DNA of 52,238 nt, from contig JAGXOH010000001.1 of the NCBI GenBank assembly GCA_023659985.1, positions 1 through 52,238 of the forward strand, in the 5' to 3' direction. This DNA is from Candidatus Falkowbacteria bacterium LH_S3 (GTDB lineage Bacteria > Patescibacteriota > Patescibacteriia > Patescibacteriales > JAGXOH01). A model generated the notes under the pieces. The model was not told the DNA's origin. It searched no databases and worked only from the letters and a program-made list of their open reading frames with translations. Numbering within the stretch: the first letter of the stretch is position 1; every line of letters begins with the position of its first letter. Below, one piece after another: positions 33,238 to 41,718 of this stretch. The translations under genes were made by a program, and so were the position numbers.

Positions 33238-36200
33238 ATGTTAACAAAAAGACAAAAACAAGTTTTAGACTTTATATCCTCGTATCATAAGAAAAAAGGA
33301 TATTCCCCCTCTTTGGAAGAAATACGCAAAAAATTTAAACTTGCTTCTGTTTCAACTGCCCATTTTCATGTAAAAAAATTGCAAGATTTGGGATTTATAG
33401 GAAAGCAAGACAACAGACCGAGATCAATTGATGTTTATGAAAGTGAAAAAATGGTTAATATTCCATTGCTTGGTTTAATTGCGGCCGGGCAACCTATTGA
33501 ACCAATACAAAGCCAAAACAGGGAAACAATTGCCGTTCCAAAAAGCAAAATATCTCACAGTGGTGAATTTTATGTTTTAAAAGTAGTTGGTGACAGTATG
33601 ATTGATGAAAATATAAATGACGGTGATTTGGTTTTGGTCAAACAACAAGATACTGCTGAAAATGGACAAAAAGTAGTCGCCCTTGTAGATAACTACGAAG
33701 CTACCTTAAAAAAATTTTATAAGGAAAAAAATTATGTAAGATTGCAACCAGCAAATAAAACAATTGAACCGATTATTATAAAGAGGGATAAAGAGCTAAC
33801 AATACAAGGTATTGTTATTGATGTAATAAGAAATGAGGAAGAAATACAAGCAGAAAAACTTTTGGAAAATAAAGAAATAAAAAGGAATAAAACGCTTCCT
33901 TTGAATAAAATTATTTTGGGAGATGCTGTTGAGGAATTAAAAAAACTGCCAAATGAAAGTTGTGATGTAATTATTATTGATCCTCCTTACAATATCGGAA
34001 AGGATTTCAATAATAATTTAGATAAACGAGAATTAAAAGAATACGTAATTTGGTGCAAAGAATGGATAAATGAATCAATTCGTGTAATGAAGCCAACTGG
34101 CACGATGTTTATTTATGGATTTAGTGAAATACTTGCTTATCTTTCCGTAGAAATTCCAATCAATAAACGCTGGCTGATTTGGCATTACACAAACAAAAAT
34201 GTTGCCTCATTAAATTTTTGGCAAAGAAGCCATGAAGCAATAATCTGTGCTTGGAAAGATAAACCTGTTTTTAATAAAGATGAAGTCAGGGAGCCATACA
34301 CCGAAGGATTTTTAAATGGAGCAGCCGGAAAAGTTAGGAAAGGAACAGCTGGAAGATTTAGCAGTAATGGGAAAGAAACTGTTTACAATGCACATGCGGA
34401 CGGGGCATTACCCCGCGATGTTATAAAAATCCCAGCTTTAGCTGGTGGAGCTGGTATGAATGAAAGATGGTTTATATGCAAAACTTGTAAAAATCAAGTT
34501 TTTGAACCAAGAGAATTAAAAAATCATACTGATCATGAAATAATTAAACACCCCACGCAAAAACCTCTTAAATTATCGCGAAAATTAGTAATGTCCGCTA
34601 CTCCCAAAAAAGACGGGGTTGTATTGGTACCCTTTGTTGGTACGGGCTCTGAATGTGTAGCGGCAAAAGAATTAGGGCAATCTTACATCGGCTTTGAAAT
34701 AAATCCCGATTATATTAAACTTGCCAAAAAATATTTGGAAAATCAACTTGTAAGCAAATCAACAAAAGAAAACGAATATATTTTTTCGAGTGAATATGTA
34801 AGTGAAGATCAAATCAAAGAGCTAACCTCTCGCTTGATTGAATTTAGAGAAAACAATTTATCGCGATACGCACTTGATATAAAAGATACGATTTATAGAA
34901 AAGAAATTTTAGATTCTGCAATTTTACAAAATGTATTTCTTTATATTGTTAAACAGAACGCGATAGAGGTAACAAATCAAAATGTCCAAGAAATTTTAGA
35001 GCAATTGCAGATTGATGGTGTAGGACTAGCTACGAGAGAAAAACAGGAGCTAGAAAAGATTTTGAATGTCTATAATTTAGAGGAGACAAAAGAAGACATT
35101 TTAGGATTTATTTATCAAAGTATTCGTCCACAAACTGATCGAAAAGAAGCAGGTCAATATTATACGCCGAACAAGGTTGTTGATTTTATTATTGAAAATA
35201 CCGGCATTGATATAGAAAAAGACAAAAATCTAACAATACTTGATCCGGCTTGTGGCTCTGGCCAATTTCTCTTGCGTGCCTATGACAAACTTTTAGCGCA
35301 ATATAAAAAACTTAGTACGTCAGATACAGAGGCTCATAAAAAAATTATAGAAAAACACCTTTACGGCATGGACATTGACCCCATTGCTTGCGCACTAACA
35401 AAGGCGAATCTTTACTTACGCAATCCAGATATCAAAGAGTTAAACTTTAACATTCATCAAGTAGATTTCCTCAAAAAGGATTATAATTTGATTGAACCTG
35501 ATCCTTTCCATAAAATCTATAATCAAATTGATTTTGTAATTGGTAATCCACCATGGGGAGCAAAACTTTCAAAGGAACAAAAGAGATATTTCGAAAAATA
35601 CTACAAGATTGGTAAGGTTGGTCTCAACACCTTTACACTATTTATTGAAAGAGCTTTAGATTTTCTGGAAAATAAGGGAAAGTTAGGATTTCTCATCCCT
35701 GAAGCCTACCTGAAAATCAAGGTTCATCAGCATTCTAGACTTCAGCTACTTCAAAATGGAAACATTCAAATGTTGGCTACAGGTGGGGAGATATTTAAAA
35801 AAGTATATGCTCCTTCACTTATCCTAATTTTTGAGAAAAATGAAAAAGATAAAAAAGATAATGATGTAATTATTAAAGAGAATGTATTCAACGGACACAT
35901 TAAAGAAACCAAGCTCGCTCAATCTTTATTTCAATCAACAGCAGATAATATTTTCAATATTAATTTTTCCGATGATACTTCGCAGATTCTTCAATACATT
36001 GATTCACAGGATAATAAATTTCTGAAAGACAATACTCTATTTGTTCTTGGAATAGTAACTGGAAATAATAAAAAATATCTTGTAAACAAACCTCTTACTA
36101 AAGAGCACAAGCCAATTATTGTCGGGAAAGATTTGAAAAAATACAAAATAAATTTTAGTGGTAATTACTTTGTTTACGATAAAGAAGAGCTTCAACAGGT

Positions 36201-36627
36201 TGCCCCAAAGGAATACTATGAAATACCAGAGAAATTGATTTATAAATTTATTGGAAAAAACTTGATTTTTGCATATGACAACGAACATCGGTTTTTTTTG
36301 AATAATACAAATGCGATAGAGCCCAAAATCCTCGGATTAGACATCAAGTATATTTTAGGAATACTTAACTCAAAGCTAATCCAATTTTATTATTCCAAAA
36401 TGTTTTTTACTATCCGTGTTTTGCGTGGTAACTTGGAAAGACTACCTATACTCAACGCTAGTAAAGAGAAGCAAAAAAGAATCATCGATCTTGTCAATGC
36501 AATAGAAAAAGATAATGGCAGTGAGTATGAAAATTTAGTTAGAAAGATTGATGAGGAAATTTTCAATCTTTACAAAATAGGGTCAGAGTGGAAAAATTAT
36601 ATTGAAGCAGAATTATCGAGACGATAA
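33238..36627 (+). CDS. LexA repressor fused to two DNA methyltransferase domains
   Basis: 1129 residues in one uninterrupted frame. Residues 1-198 are a complete LexA: winged HTH (1-65), cleavage site IAAGQP with A83-G84, catalytic S120 (GDSM) and K158 (TLKKF). After a 20-residue linker comes an N4/N6 methyltransferase of the beta order: IIIDPPYNIG (245-254) first and PFVGTGSECVAAKELG (465-480) later. A helical linker (about 505-625) leads to a second, gamma-type N6-adenine methyltransferase: GQYYTP (639-644), LDPACGSGQFL (668-678) and IGNPPWG (768-774), with a TaqI-like specificity tail. No nuclease motif is obvious. Promoter dyad at 33194. The chemistry of each part is well known; the combination is not familiar to me. 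Confidence 0.9.
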   Translation: MLTKRQKQVLDFISSYHKKKGYSPSLEEIRKKFKLASVSTAHFHVKKLQDLGFIGKQDNRPRSIDVYESEKMVNIPLLGLIAAGQPIEPIQSQNRETIAVPKSKISHSGEFYVLKVVGDSMIDENINDGDLVLVKQQDTAENGQKVVALVDNYEATLKKFYKEKNYVRLQPANKTIEPIIIKRDKELTIQGIVIDVIRNEEEIQAEKLLENKEIKRNKTLPLNKIILGDAVEELKKLPNESCDVIIIDPPYNIGKDFNNNLDKRELKEYVIWCKEWINESIRVMKPTGTMFIYGFSEILAYLSVEIPINKRWLIWHYTNKNVASLNFWQRSHEAIICAWKDKPVFNKDEVREPYTEGFLNGAAGKVRKGTAGRFSSNGKETVYNAHADGALPRDVIKIPALAGGAGMNERWFICKTCKNQVFEPRELKNHTDHEIIKHPTQKPLKLSRKLVMSATPKKDGVVLVPFVGTGSECVAAKELGQSYIGFEINPDYIKLAKKYLENQLVSKSTKENEYIFSSEYVSEDQIKELTSRLIEFRENNLSRYALDIKDTIYRKEILDSAILQNVFLYIVKQNAIEVTNQNVQEILEQLQIDGVGLATREKQELEKILNVYNLEETKEDILGFIYQSIRPQTDRKEAGQYYTPNKVVDFIIENTGIDIEKDKNLTILDPACGSGQFLLRAYDKLLAQYKKLSTSDTEAHKKIIEKHLYGMDIDPIACALTKANLYLRNPDIKELNFNIHQVDFLKKDYNLIEPDPFHKIYNQIDFVIGNPPWGAKLSKEQKRYFEKYYKIGKVGLNTFTLFIERALDFLENKGKLGFLIPEAYLKIKVHQHSRLQLLQNGNIQMLATGGEIFKKVYAPSLILIFEKNEKDKKDNDVIIKENVFNGHIKETKLAQSLFQSTADNIFNINFSDDTSQILQYIDSQDNKFLKDNTLFVLGIVTGNNKKYLVNKPLTKEHKPIIVGKDLKKYKINFSGNYFVYDKEELQQVAPKEYYEIPEKLIYKFIGKNLIFAYDNEHRFFLNNTNAIEPKILGLDIKYILGILNSKLIQFYYSKMFFTIRVLRGNLERLPILNASKEKQKRIIDLVNAIEKDNGSEYENLVRKIDEEIFNLYKIGSEWKNYIEAELSRR

Positions 36628-36789
36628 TTTTTTAATCTTCTCAAAAACTTCATTAGAAGTTATTTCATATTTTTTAAAATCAGCTATATTTTCTGTCTTG
36701 ATGTGCATTTGTCCTTCGTAACCTTGACCCTGCAACAGTACAGTTATTGCGCGCTTCGTTTTATATGTGTATACTAAGGTTATAAAGAG
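36613..36789 (-). pseudogene. Protein-like open fragment opposite the end of the fusion gene
   Basis: The minus-strand frame reads TKRAITVLLQGQGYEGQMHI, then KTENIADFKKYEITSNEVFE and KIKKLSSR-stop. It overlaps the last 15 bases of the fusion gene. Upstream it meets a stop at 36790. An internal ATG at 36708 would give 31 residues. It looks like the 3' end of a lost gene rather than a shadow, because composition and helical pattern are convincing. No family recognised. Confidence 0.35.
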
Positions 36790-36801
36790 TTATAAAAAAT
36801 T

Positions 36802-38004
36802 ATGAATCAGGAATTACACCCAGAAACGATTAAATATATCAAGGCGGCGGATTTAAAACATCGCAAAAAATTGGGTCAGTATTTTACGTCACGCACACTC
36901 AGAGAAATTCTGTTCAGCAAACTACCTAAATTGAAAAAGCCTAAAATTCTCGATCCGGCAATTGGTACCGGGGAATTTTTAATAACTGCTAAAAAATATT
37001 ATCCGAATAGTCGAATTTATGGATGGGAAATTGACCCTGCTCTAGTAAATATCTCAAAACAAGTTGCCCCATATGCCCATATTGAGTGCGTTGATTCTCT
37101 TAAAAAACATGAGTATGGCAAATTTGATTTTATAGTAGGAAATCCTCCTTACTTCGAGTTCAAACCAGATCCAGAGACACGCACAAAATATTCAGAAATT
37201 CTCAACGGAAGAGTAAATATATATGGAATTTTCATCTACCAGGCAATACAACTTTTGAAAGATGGCGGGTACCTCGCCTTTGTAATCCCTCCCTCTATGA
37301 ATAATGGTGCTTATTTTTCGAAATTACGGAACTTTATAGTTGCTAATTGTAATATTGAATTTCTCTCAATTCAGCAAGTCCCTACTCTTTTTAAAGATGC
37401 TCTTCAGAGTGTTATGTTGCTTGTGCTTAAAAAAGCTCCAAATGTTGGAAGTTATATATTCAAAAAGAACGGTATTCTCATATTTAGTGAAGAAAGAGAA
37501 TATCTTGAAAATGTGTTTAAAAATAGCGTAACGCTCAGTGATCTTGGATACAAAGTTCGAACGGGAAAATTAGTATGGAACCAGAACAAAGATCGCTTAA
37601 CAAACACCCACAAAGGAAATACCGCCCTTATCTGGAGTCACAATATCACAAAAGGGAATATTGAATTAGGAAATCATGGGAGTAAATCACAATTTGTAAA
37701 GACAAATTTTTATGAGCAAGGACCAGTAATTGTAACGAATAGAATCATTGGTCAACCTCATAAAGGAAGTTTAAGAGCCGCTGTTGTTCCAAAAAATATG
37801 AAATTTGTAGCCGAAAATCATATCAATGTAATTTATCCTCCTGATAAGCAAACCCGCATGTGTTTTACCAATAAAAAAGTTTCTATTGAAAGCTTGGTTG
37901 AACAACTAAACTCTCCGACGAACTCCAAGATTTTGTTCCGAATAACTGGCAACACACAAATATCTAAAAACGAACTTGAAAAACTATTTCCCATCAAGGT
38001 ATAG
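36802..38004 (+). CDS. N6-adenine DNA methyltransferase (TaqI/Eco57I-like class)
   Basis: 400 residues. LGQYFTSRTLREILFSKL (24-41) is the usual entry motif. ILDPAIGTGEFL (49-60) is the SAM-binding motif I, YGWEIDPALV motif II and IVGNPPYFEF (111-120) the catalytic NPPY of N6-adenine enzymes. The C-terminal 200 residues form a target-recognition region (HNITKGNIELG, VVPKNMKFVAENHINVIYPP). It ends 7 bases before the convergent nuclease-like gene, so this is most simply the modification enzyme of that restriction system. The recognition sequence cannot be predicted here. Confidence 0.9.
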   Translation: MNQELHPETIKYIKAADLKHRKKLGQYFTSRTLREILFSKLPKLKKPKILDPAIGTGEFLITAKKYYPNSRIYGWEIDPALVNISKQVAPYAHIECVDSLKKHEYGKFDFIVGNPPYFEFKPDPETRTKYSEILNGRVNIYGIFIYQAIQLLKDGGYLAFVIPPSMNNGAYFSKLRNFIVANCNIEFLSIQQVPTLFKDALQSVMLLVLKKAPNVGSYIFKKNGILIFSEEREYLENVFKNSVTLSDLGYKVRTGKLVWNQNKDRLTNTHKGNTALIWSHNITKGNIELGNHGSKSQFVKTNFYEQGPVIVTNRIIGQPHKGSLRAAVVPKNMKFVAENHINVIYPPDKQTRMCFTNKKVSIESLVEQLNSPTNSKILFRITGNTQISKNELEKLFPIKV

Positions 38005-38011
38005 CTCCAAC

Positions 38012-38938
38012 TCAAAGCAGAAATACTCTCTCGCAAAACGCGCTTAAACCAATACCATTTGTAAAACTTGCTTGTAGTCTAACAAGGGGGGTTTTTTCTG
38101 CCAAAATATGGTAGCTTTTATTTTTTATTTTTTCAGCAACTAACTCCCCCTCAATTAAACCCCTCATTGTTTCATTCCAATATAACCAGGGGGTATCTTT
38201 CTCCACGAGAACACTTAGTAGTGGTTTAGTTGATTTAATATCAAATATTTCTTCTAAGAATACTAATTTTTTCTTTTTTGGTAAGGCATTAAACAATTTA
38301 ACGCTTTTGTCTACTGCTAATTCCTGCACGGAGGTTCCATATCTTTTACCGATCTTTTGTATGGCAGGAAAGCAATACTTTGCATTCTTAATTTCATCCT
38401 GACTTTTTGTTGATATCTTAGCTAATTCACCTCCAGCTTTAGAAAAATCTTGTCTAATGTTTGCCCACATCTCTTTTAATTCTTTATCAATATTCAAACC
38501 CAAGAATTGTTTTAATTTTTCATAACCAAAATTTTTCTGAGTTCCAAGTCCCTGTCTTGTTGATTTCAAAGATACCCCTATTACAAAACCGGACTCAAAA
38601 GTTAAATCTAGATCTGAAATTGTTTCTTCTTCTTGCCATCTTCGTCCGATCCAATTAATAGTTTTTATTTTTCCATGAGTAGGTATAACATTAGAGTTTA
38701 ATTTTTCTATTAGAGCCGGCATTAAAATGCTGACCCTTTTATATTGTTCTTCGGTACGTTTTTCGCTATTTGGAAAATTAGAAATTATACTTTCCAGTTC
38801 CTGTTTTATTTTTTCTAGCTTATCTTTTTTTAGTTTATAAACATCGCTCAAGCCTATGGCTACAAGAACTTCAAACAAATCGGCTTTTGAGCGACTAGAC
38901 TTTCTCTTACTATCTTCAACTGTAATAATTTTGTACAT
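38012..38938 (-). CDS. Probable type II restriction endonuclease
   Basis: 309 residues from ATG 38938 (MYKIITVEDSKRK); the frame extends to 38974, but that would overlap radC. SKADLFEVLVAIGL (17-30) resembles the first helix of many restriction enzymes. SDLDLTFESGFVIGVSLKST (108-127) fits a PD-(D/E)XK core, with D109/D111 and S-L-K (K125) in the place of ExK. The family is not recognised. Position is the stronger evidence: it is convergent with an adenine methylase and the last gene of an operon starting with a small HTH regulator. The C-terminal region is unassigned. Confidence 0.68.
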   Translation of the reverse strand: MYKIITVEDSKRKSSRSKADLFEVLVAIGLSDVYKLKKDKLEKIKQELESIISNFPNSEKRTEEQYKRVSILMPALIEKLNSNVIPTHGKIKTINWIGRRWQEEETISDLDLTFESGFVIGVSLKSTRQGLGTQKNFGYEKLKQFLGLNIDKELKEMWANIRQDFSKAGGELAKISTKSQDEIKNAKYCFPAIQKIGKRYGTSVQELAVDKSVKLFNALPKKKKLVFLEEIFDIKSTKPLLSVLVEKDTPWLYWNETMRGLIEGELVAEKIKNKSYHILAEKTPLVRLQASFTNGIGLSAFCERVFLL

Positions 38939-38942
38939 AATA

Positions 38943-39632
38943 TTAAAATAAATCTGGATTTTGATTCTGGACACTTAAGAAGTTGCTTCTGGTGATAATG
39001 ATATGATCAATAACCTTAATTCCCAAAACATTACCGCTATCTATGAGTTTTTTGGTAATCGCTAAATCTTCTTCTGATGGTTCTGGATCGCCTGACGGAT
39101 GATTGTGTACAAATATTACTGAGGCGGCTTTGCTCTTGATTGCTTCAAAAAAGACCTCTCTTGGATGAACCAGGCTGGAGTCGAGGATCCCGATTGAAAT
39201 TTCGTTTACTGGGCAATTACGAGAATTTAAAGCAATCACATAAAAATGTTCTTTGCTGTAATCTTTAACCCTACCTCGCATAAACTTGAAAACCCTTTCC
39301 GGATTTGTAAGTTCTTTGCTCTTATAAGAAGGCGTTTGAGTGGAAATTCTCCGGCTGATTTCAAAAACGGCTTTTATTTGTGCTACCTTTGTCTGCCCAA
39401 TCCCTTTAATAGATAATAATTCCTCAATGTTTGCTTCTGATAATTTTTGCAAACTTCCAAAATGGCTTAATAATTTTTGAGATGTTACGGTAACCGATTC
39501 GCCGGCAATGCCACGCCCTAAAATAAGTTGTAATAACTCTTGAGTCGAAAGTGCTTGTTCGCCAAATTCAGTCAATCGCTCTCGGGGGCGCTCTTCTTTT
39601 GGTAAATCATGAAGGGTGAATGATTTTGACAT
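38943..39632 (-). CDS. radC: RadC-family JAB/MPN+ protein
   Basis: 229 residues. The N-terminal helix-hairpin-helix segment IEELLSIKGIGQTKVAQIKA (69-88) is followed by the RadC JAB domain with FVHNHPSGDPEPSEED (174-189), the metal-binding HxHPSGD motif. RadC was once linked to repair, but its biochemical role is unsettled; it often sits in mobile islands. Here it is sandwiched between an HTH regulator (2 bases upstream) and the restriction-like gene (4 bases downstream). It is thus embedded in a restriction operon, an informative location. Confidence 0.93.
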   Translation of the reverse strand: MSKSFTLHDLPKEERPRERLTEFGEQALSTQELLQLILGRGIAGESVTVTSQKLLSHFGSLQKLSEANIEELLSIKGIGQTKVAQIKAVFEISRRISTQTPSYKSKELTNPERVFKFMRGRVKDYSKEHFYVIALNSRNCPVNEISIGILDSSLVHPREVFFEAIKSKAASVIFVHNHPSGDPEPSEEDLAITKKLIDSGNVLGIKVIDHIIITRSNFLSVQNQNPDLF

Positions 39633-39634
39633 AG

Positions 39635-39850
39635 TTAGTTTAGATTCATTAGCTTATCTAAAGGTATTTTCAAAGCCCTAGCAATTTTCTCAATATTTTC
39701 TATCGTGATATTTTTTTCTGCACGCTCAATCATTCCAACATAAGTGCGATGAACACCTGCTCGTGTTGCAAGCTGTTCCTGAGAAAGTCCTTGCTTTATT
39801 CGTTCTTCTCGGACTTTCTTGCCAAATTTGATAAGGATTTCTCTTTTCAT
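39635..39850 (-). CDS. XRE-family HTH regulator, probable controller (C) protein of the restriction operon
   Basis: 71 residues: FGKKVREERIKQGLSQEQLA, then TRAGVHRTYVGMIERAEKNI and TIENIEKIARALKIPLDKLM. It is a complete single-domain XRE repressor/activator of the size of restriction-system C proteins, with R-A-G-V-H-R-T-Y in the recognition helix. It is first gene of the operon HTH-radC-nuclease. Delayed nuclease expression by an autoregulating C protein is the known strategy; whether it applies here is an inference. Palindromes at 39877-39907 upstream are candidate binding sites. Confidence 0.88.
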   Translation of the reverse strand: MKREILIKFGKKVREERIKQGLSQEQLATRAGVHRTYVGMIERAEKNITIENIEKIARALKIPLDKLMNLN

Positions 39851-39876
39851 ATTTGATAATTTTAGTATATCTTCTT

Positions 39877-39907
39877 GCTAATTGTAGTGCTACATACTAT
39901 AGTTAGC
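39877..39907 (-). promoter_or_regulatory. Palindromic operator candidate upstream of the HTH regulator
   Basis: GCTAA (39877) and TTAGC (39903) enclose a second palindrome TGTAG-TG-CTACA (39883-39894). On the minus strand a TATACT -10-like box follows about 10 bases after the outer arm. The layout resembles C-boxes. Confidence 0.5.
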
Positions 39908-40331
39908 ATATAGAATTAACAAATTTGGGGATTTTCTTTGTATCGCCCGCGTTGGGCGTGGCGGGACAAGTGCGACTAAATATGAATAATAAATTTCCGC
40001 CGAAAAAAAATCGTGCGAAGCCTAAGCAGGCGGGCCCATAGCAAAACCTATGGCTTGCTATGGGGCAAGCAAAAAGAATTTTTGTTTACCCCGTAGTCAA
40101 ATGCGAAACATTTGTACTTCAGGGGCCGCCTGCCGAAGTGAAGCCTCGCCGCCCTGCTCGTTCAGAGCCGAGTCCTGCAAAAAAGTTTTCTTTTCCTTTT
40201 AGAAGAAAAAATCGGGCGCGCGCAAATTAAAAAATGCGAAGAAAACTTTTTTCCAATTTACAAAATATTCCCATGTTTTAATTGAACTTTTTAATGTTGC
40301 TATTAAATTTGCAAAATCTTTTTCCATACTT
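39908..40331. other. GC-rich non-coding stretch without a gene
   Basis: 39945-40225 is clearly richer in G+C than its surroundings (GCGTTGGGCGTGGCGGGAC, GCAGGCGGGCCCATAGC, GGGGCCGCCTGCCG). It contains short self-complementary runs such as CCATAGCAAAACCTATGG and GCTTGCTATGGGGCAAGC. No long open frame was seen. AAGTTTTCTTTT near 40182 and AAGAAAACTTTT near 40238 are inverted. Probably imported DNA. Confidence 0.5.
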
Positions 40332-41165
40332 TTAATAATTAGTTACCAATACTTCTGTAATTTTCCCTCGCTTAGAAGCATCGGAGTTAATGGCGCGACC
40401 CGCCTGTACTTTTGTAATATTAACGCCTGTAATTTCAGAGTATATTTTATTAATAAATGAAGTATCGGAGTTTGAGAGTATAACGAAACAACCACATCTA
40501 TGTAGTTGTGCAAATGTATCCCTCAATTCTATCTGTTCTTTATCCAAAAAGGCTTCACTTGTGTAAGAAGTAAATGAAGCTGTTTTACTTACTGGATAAT
40601 ATGGCGGATCAAAATAAACAAAATCTCCTTTTTTAGCTTTTTTCAAAATTTCTCTGTAATCCTGTTTTTTTATCTCAACATTCTGTAATGATATTGATGC
40701 TTTTCTAAGATTAACTTCATCACAAATAAGAGGGTTTGTATATTTTCCATACGGCACATTAAAACCGCCTTTGTTATTTACACGGTACATACCATTAAAA
40801 CATGTTCTATTCAAATAAAACGAGATACAGTGTCTATATCAGAAAGGCTTTCCGGATTTTGCGCGCGAATTTCTAAGAAATATTCTTTATCTAATTTATA
40901 TTTTTTTAAGAGATTTTATAAGTTCATCAACATCATTTTTTATGACATTATACGTAATAACAAGTTCCCCATTTAGATCAGAGAATTCTGCTTTTTCAGG
41001 AAGTAAATCAAAGAAGAGAACAGCACCACCAACAAATGGCTCAAAATATTTGTTTGATTTTGAATCAAAATTAGCAGGAGGATATAGATTCAAAAGTCGA
41101 AATTGTTTGAGGACTTGTCTTTTTCCGCCAACCCATTTTACAAACGGCTTCGGAGTATATTCCAA
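40332..41165 (-). pseudogene. Frameshifted Dam-type (D12 class) adenine methyltransferase
   Basis: The N-terminal frame (40896-41165) reads PKPFVKWVGGKRQVLKQFRL and YFEPFVGGAVLFFDLLPEKA and ends KSLKKI-stop. Shifted by one base, the protein continues YKLDKEYFLEIRAQNPESLS DIDTVSRFI. A second shift near 40805 leads to LNRTCFNGMYRVNNKGGFNV, then DFVYFDPPYYPVSKTASF with the DPPY catalytic motif, ending at 40332. The first break is a one-base change in an A-run; the second is consistent with a four-base deletion. Intact, it would be about 275 residues. It is not functional unless frames are bypassed. Confidence 0.85.
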
Positions 41166-41225
41166 TCCTAAGATGTCCCCTCTCTCGTCTTCTACAACAA
41201 TGATATTTTTTAAATCTCAATTTAA

Positions 41226-41357
41226 CTAAGTATTACTAATAAAATGGTATTTCTCTGAACGAGAAACTACTTTAATTTCAACTTTCCTTGTCCCTTGTAA
41301 AAATTCCTTGATATCGTTTATACTATCAATGTGTTTGGTATTCATAATGATTTTCAT
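41226..41357 (-). pseudogene. Second transposase-type N-terminal stub
   Basis: 43 codons: MKIIMNTKHIDSINDIKEFL then QGTRKVEIKVVSRSEKYHFI and SNT-stop. It aligns with the opening of the stub at 32670 (HIxSIxxIKEFL, then IxxKxVSxxE). Only the start of the gene remains, immediately upstream of the broken dam gene. Confidence 0.5.
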
Positions 41358-41445
41358 AACACCATTATTGTAGAATACCTTTCACTTATGCAAATGGCCT
41401 CTTTAAGGGGTCATTTTGCATTAGAAACCGAGGGCTAGTTTAGGG

Positions 41446-41604
41446 TCATCTTGCATTGGAAAAGACTTTCGGTTTTTCTTCAAGAATCTTTGTGATATCA
41501 TCAAATAAATTATCTTTATTTGCGATATGGAAAAGCCTCCGAGCATAAATTGTACTTATGCCGAATGTATCTGCTATTTTTAAAATTGTTTGACTTTGTG
41601 TCAT
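41446..41604 (-). CDS. Very small HTH-like protein (52 residues)
   Basis: MTQSQTILKIADTFGISTIY then ARRLFHIANKDNLFDDITKI and LEEKPKVFSNAR. The first 25 residues fit a helix-turn-helix (IADTFGISTIYARRL). It starts 4 bases after the stop of the truncated XRE gene. It may be a real small regulator or the residue of a larger gene; the region 41360-41445 beyond it has only the repeated GGTCATTTTGCATT/GGTCATCTTGCATT pair (about 41410 and 41445). Confidence 0.4.
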   Translation of the reverse strand: MTQSQTILKIADTFGISTIYARRLFHIANKDNLFDDITKILEEKPKVFSNAR

Positions 41605-41608
41605 AAAT

Positions 41609-41718
41609 TTATTTTAAAAGTGTATCAATATTAACCCCTAACACTTTGGCGACCTTTCGCAAGGTTTTTAGTATAGGATTCTTGTTTTCCCCTGATTCCA
41701 TTTTAATAATTTCAAACT
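41609..41718 (-). pseudogene. XRE regulator truncated exactly at the tRNA-Ser 3' end
   Basis: The frame FEIIKMESGENKNPILKTLR KVAKVLGVNIDTLLK-stop is the second half of an XRE helix-turn-helix protein (usually ...IAKLESGKxNPTLKTLxKVAKALGV). The first half is missing. In its place lies the CCA end of tRNA-Ser. This places a recombination junction at the tRNA 3' terminus. Confidence 0.7.

Noticed and set aside
33238..36627. LexA and methylases as separate genes joined by a missed stop
   Set aside because: No stop or internal strong start was seen across residues 198-225, and the frame is continuous; still listed as the main way to refute the fusion.
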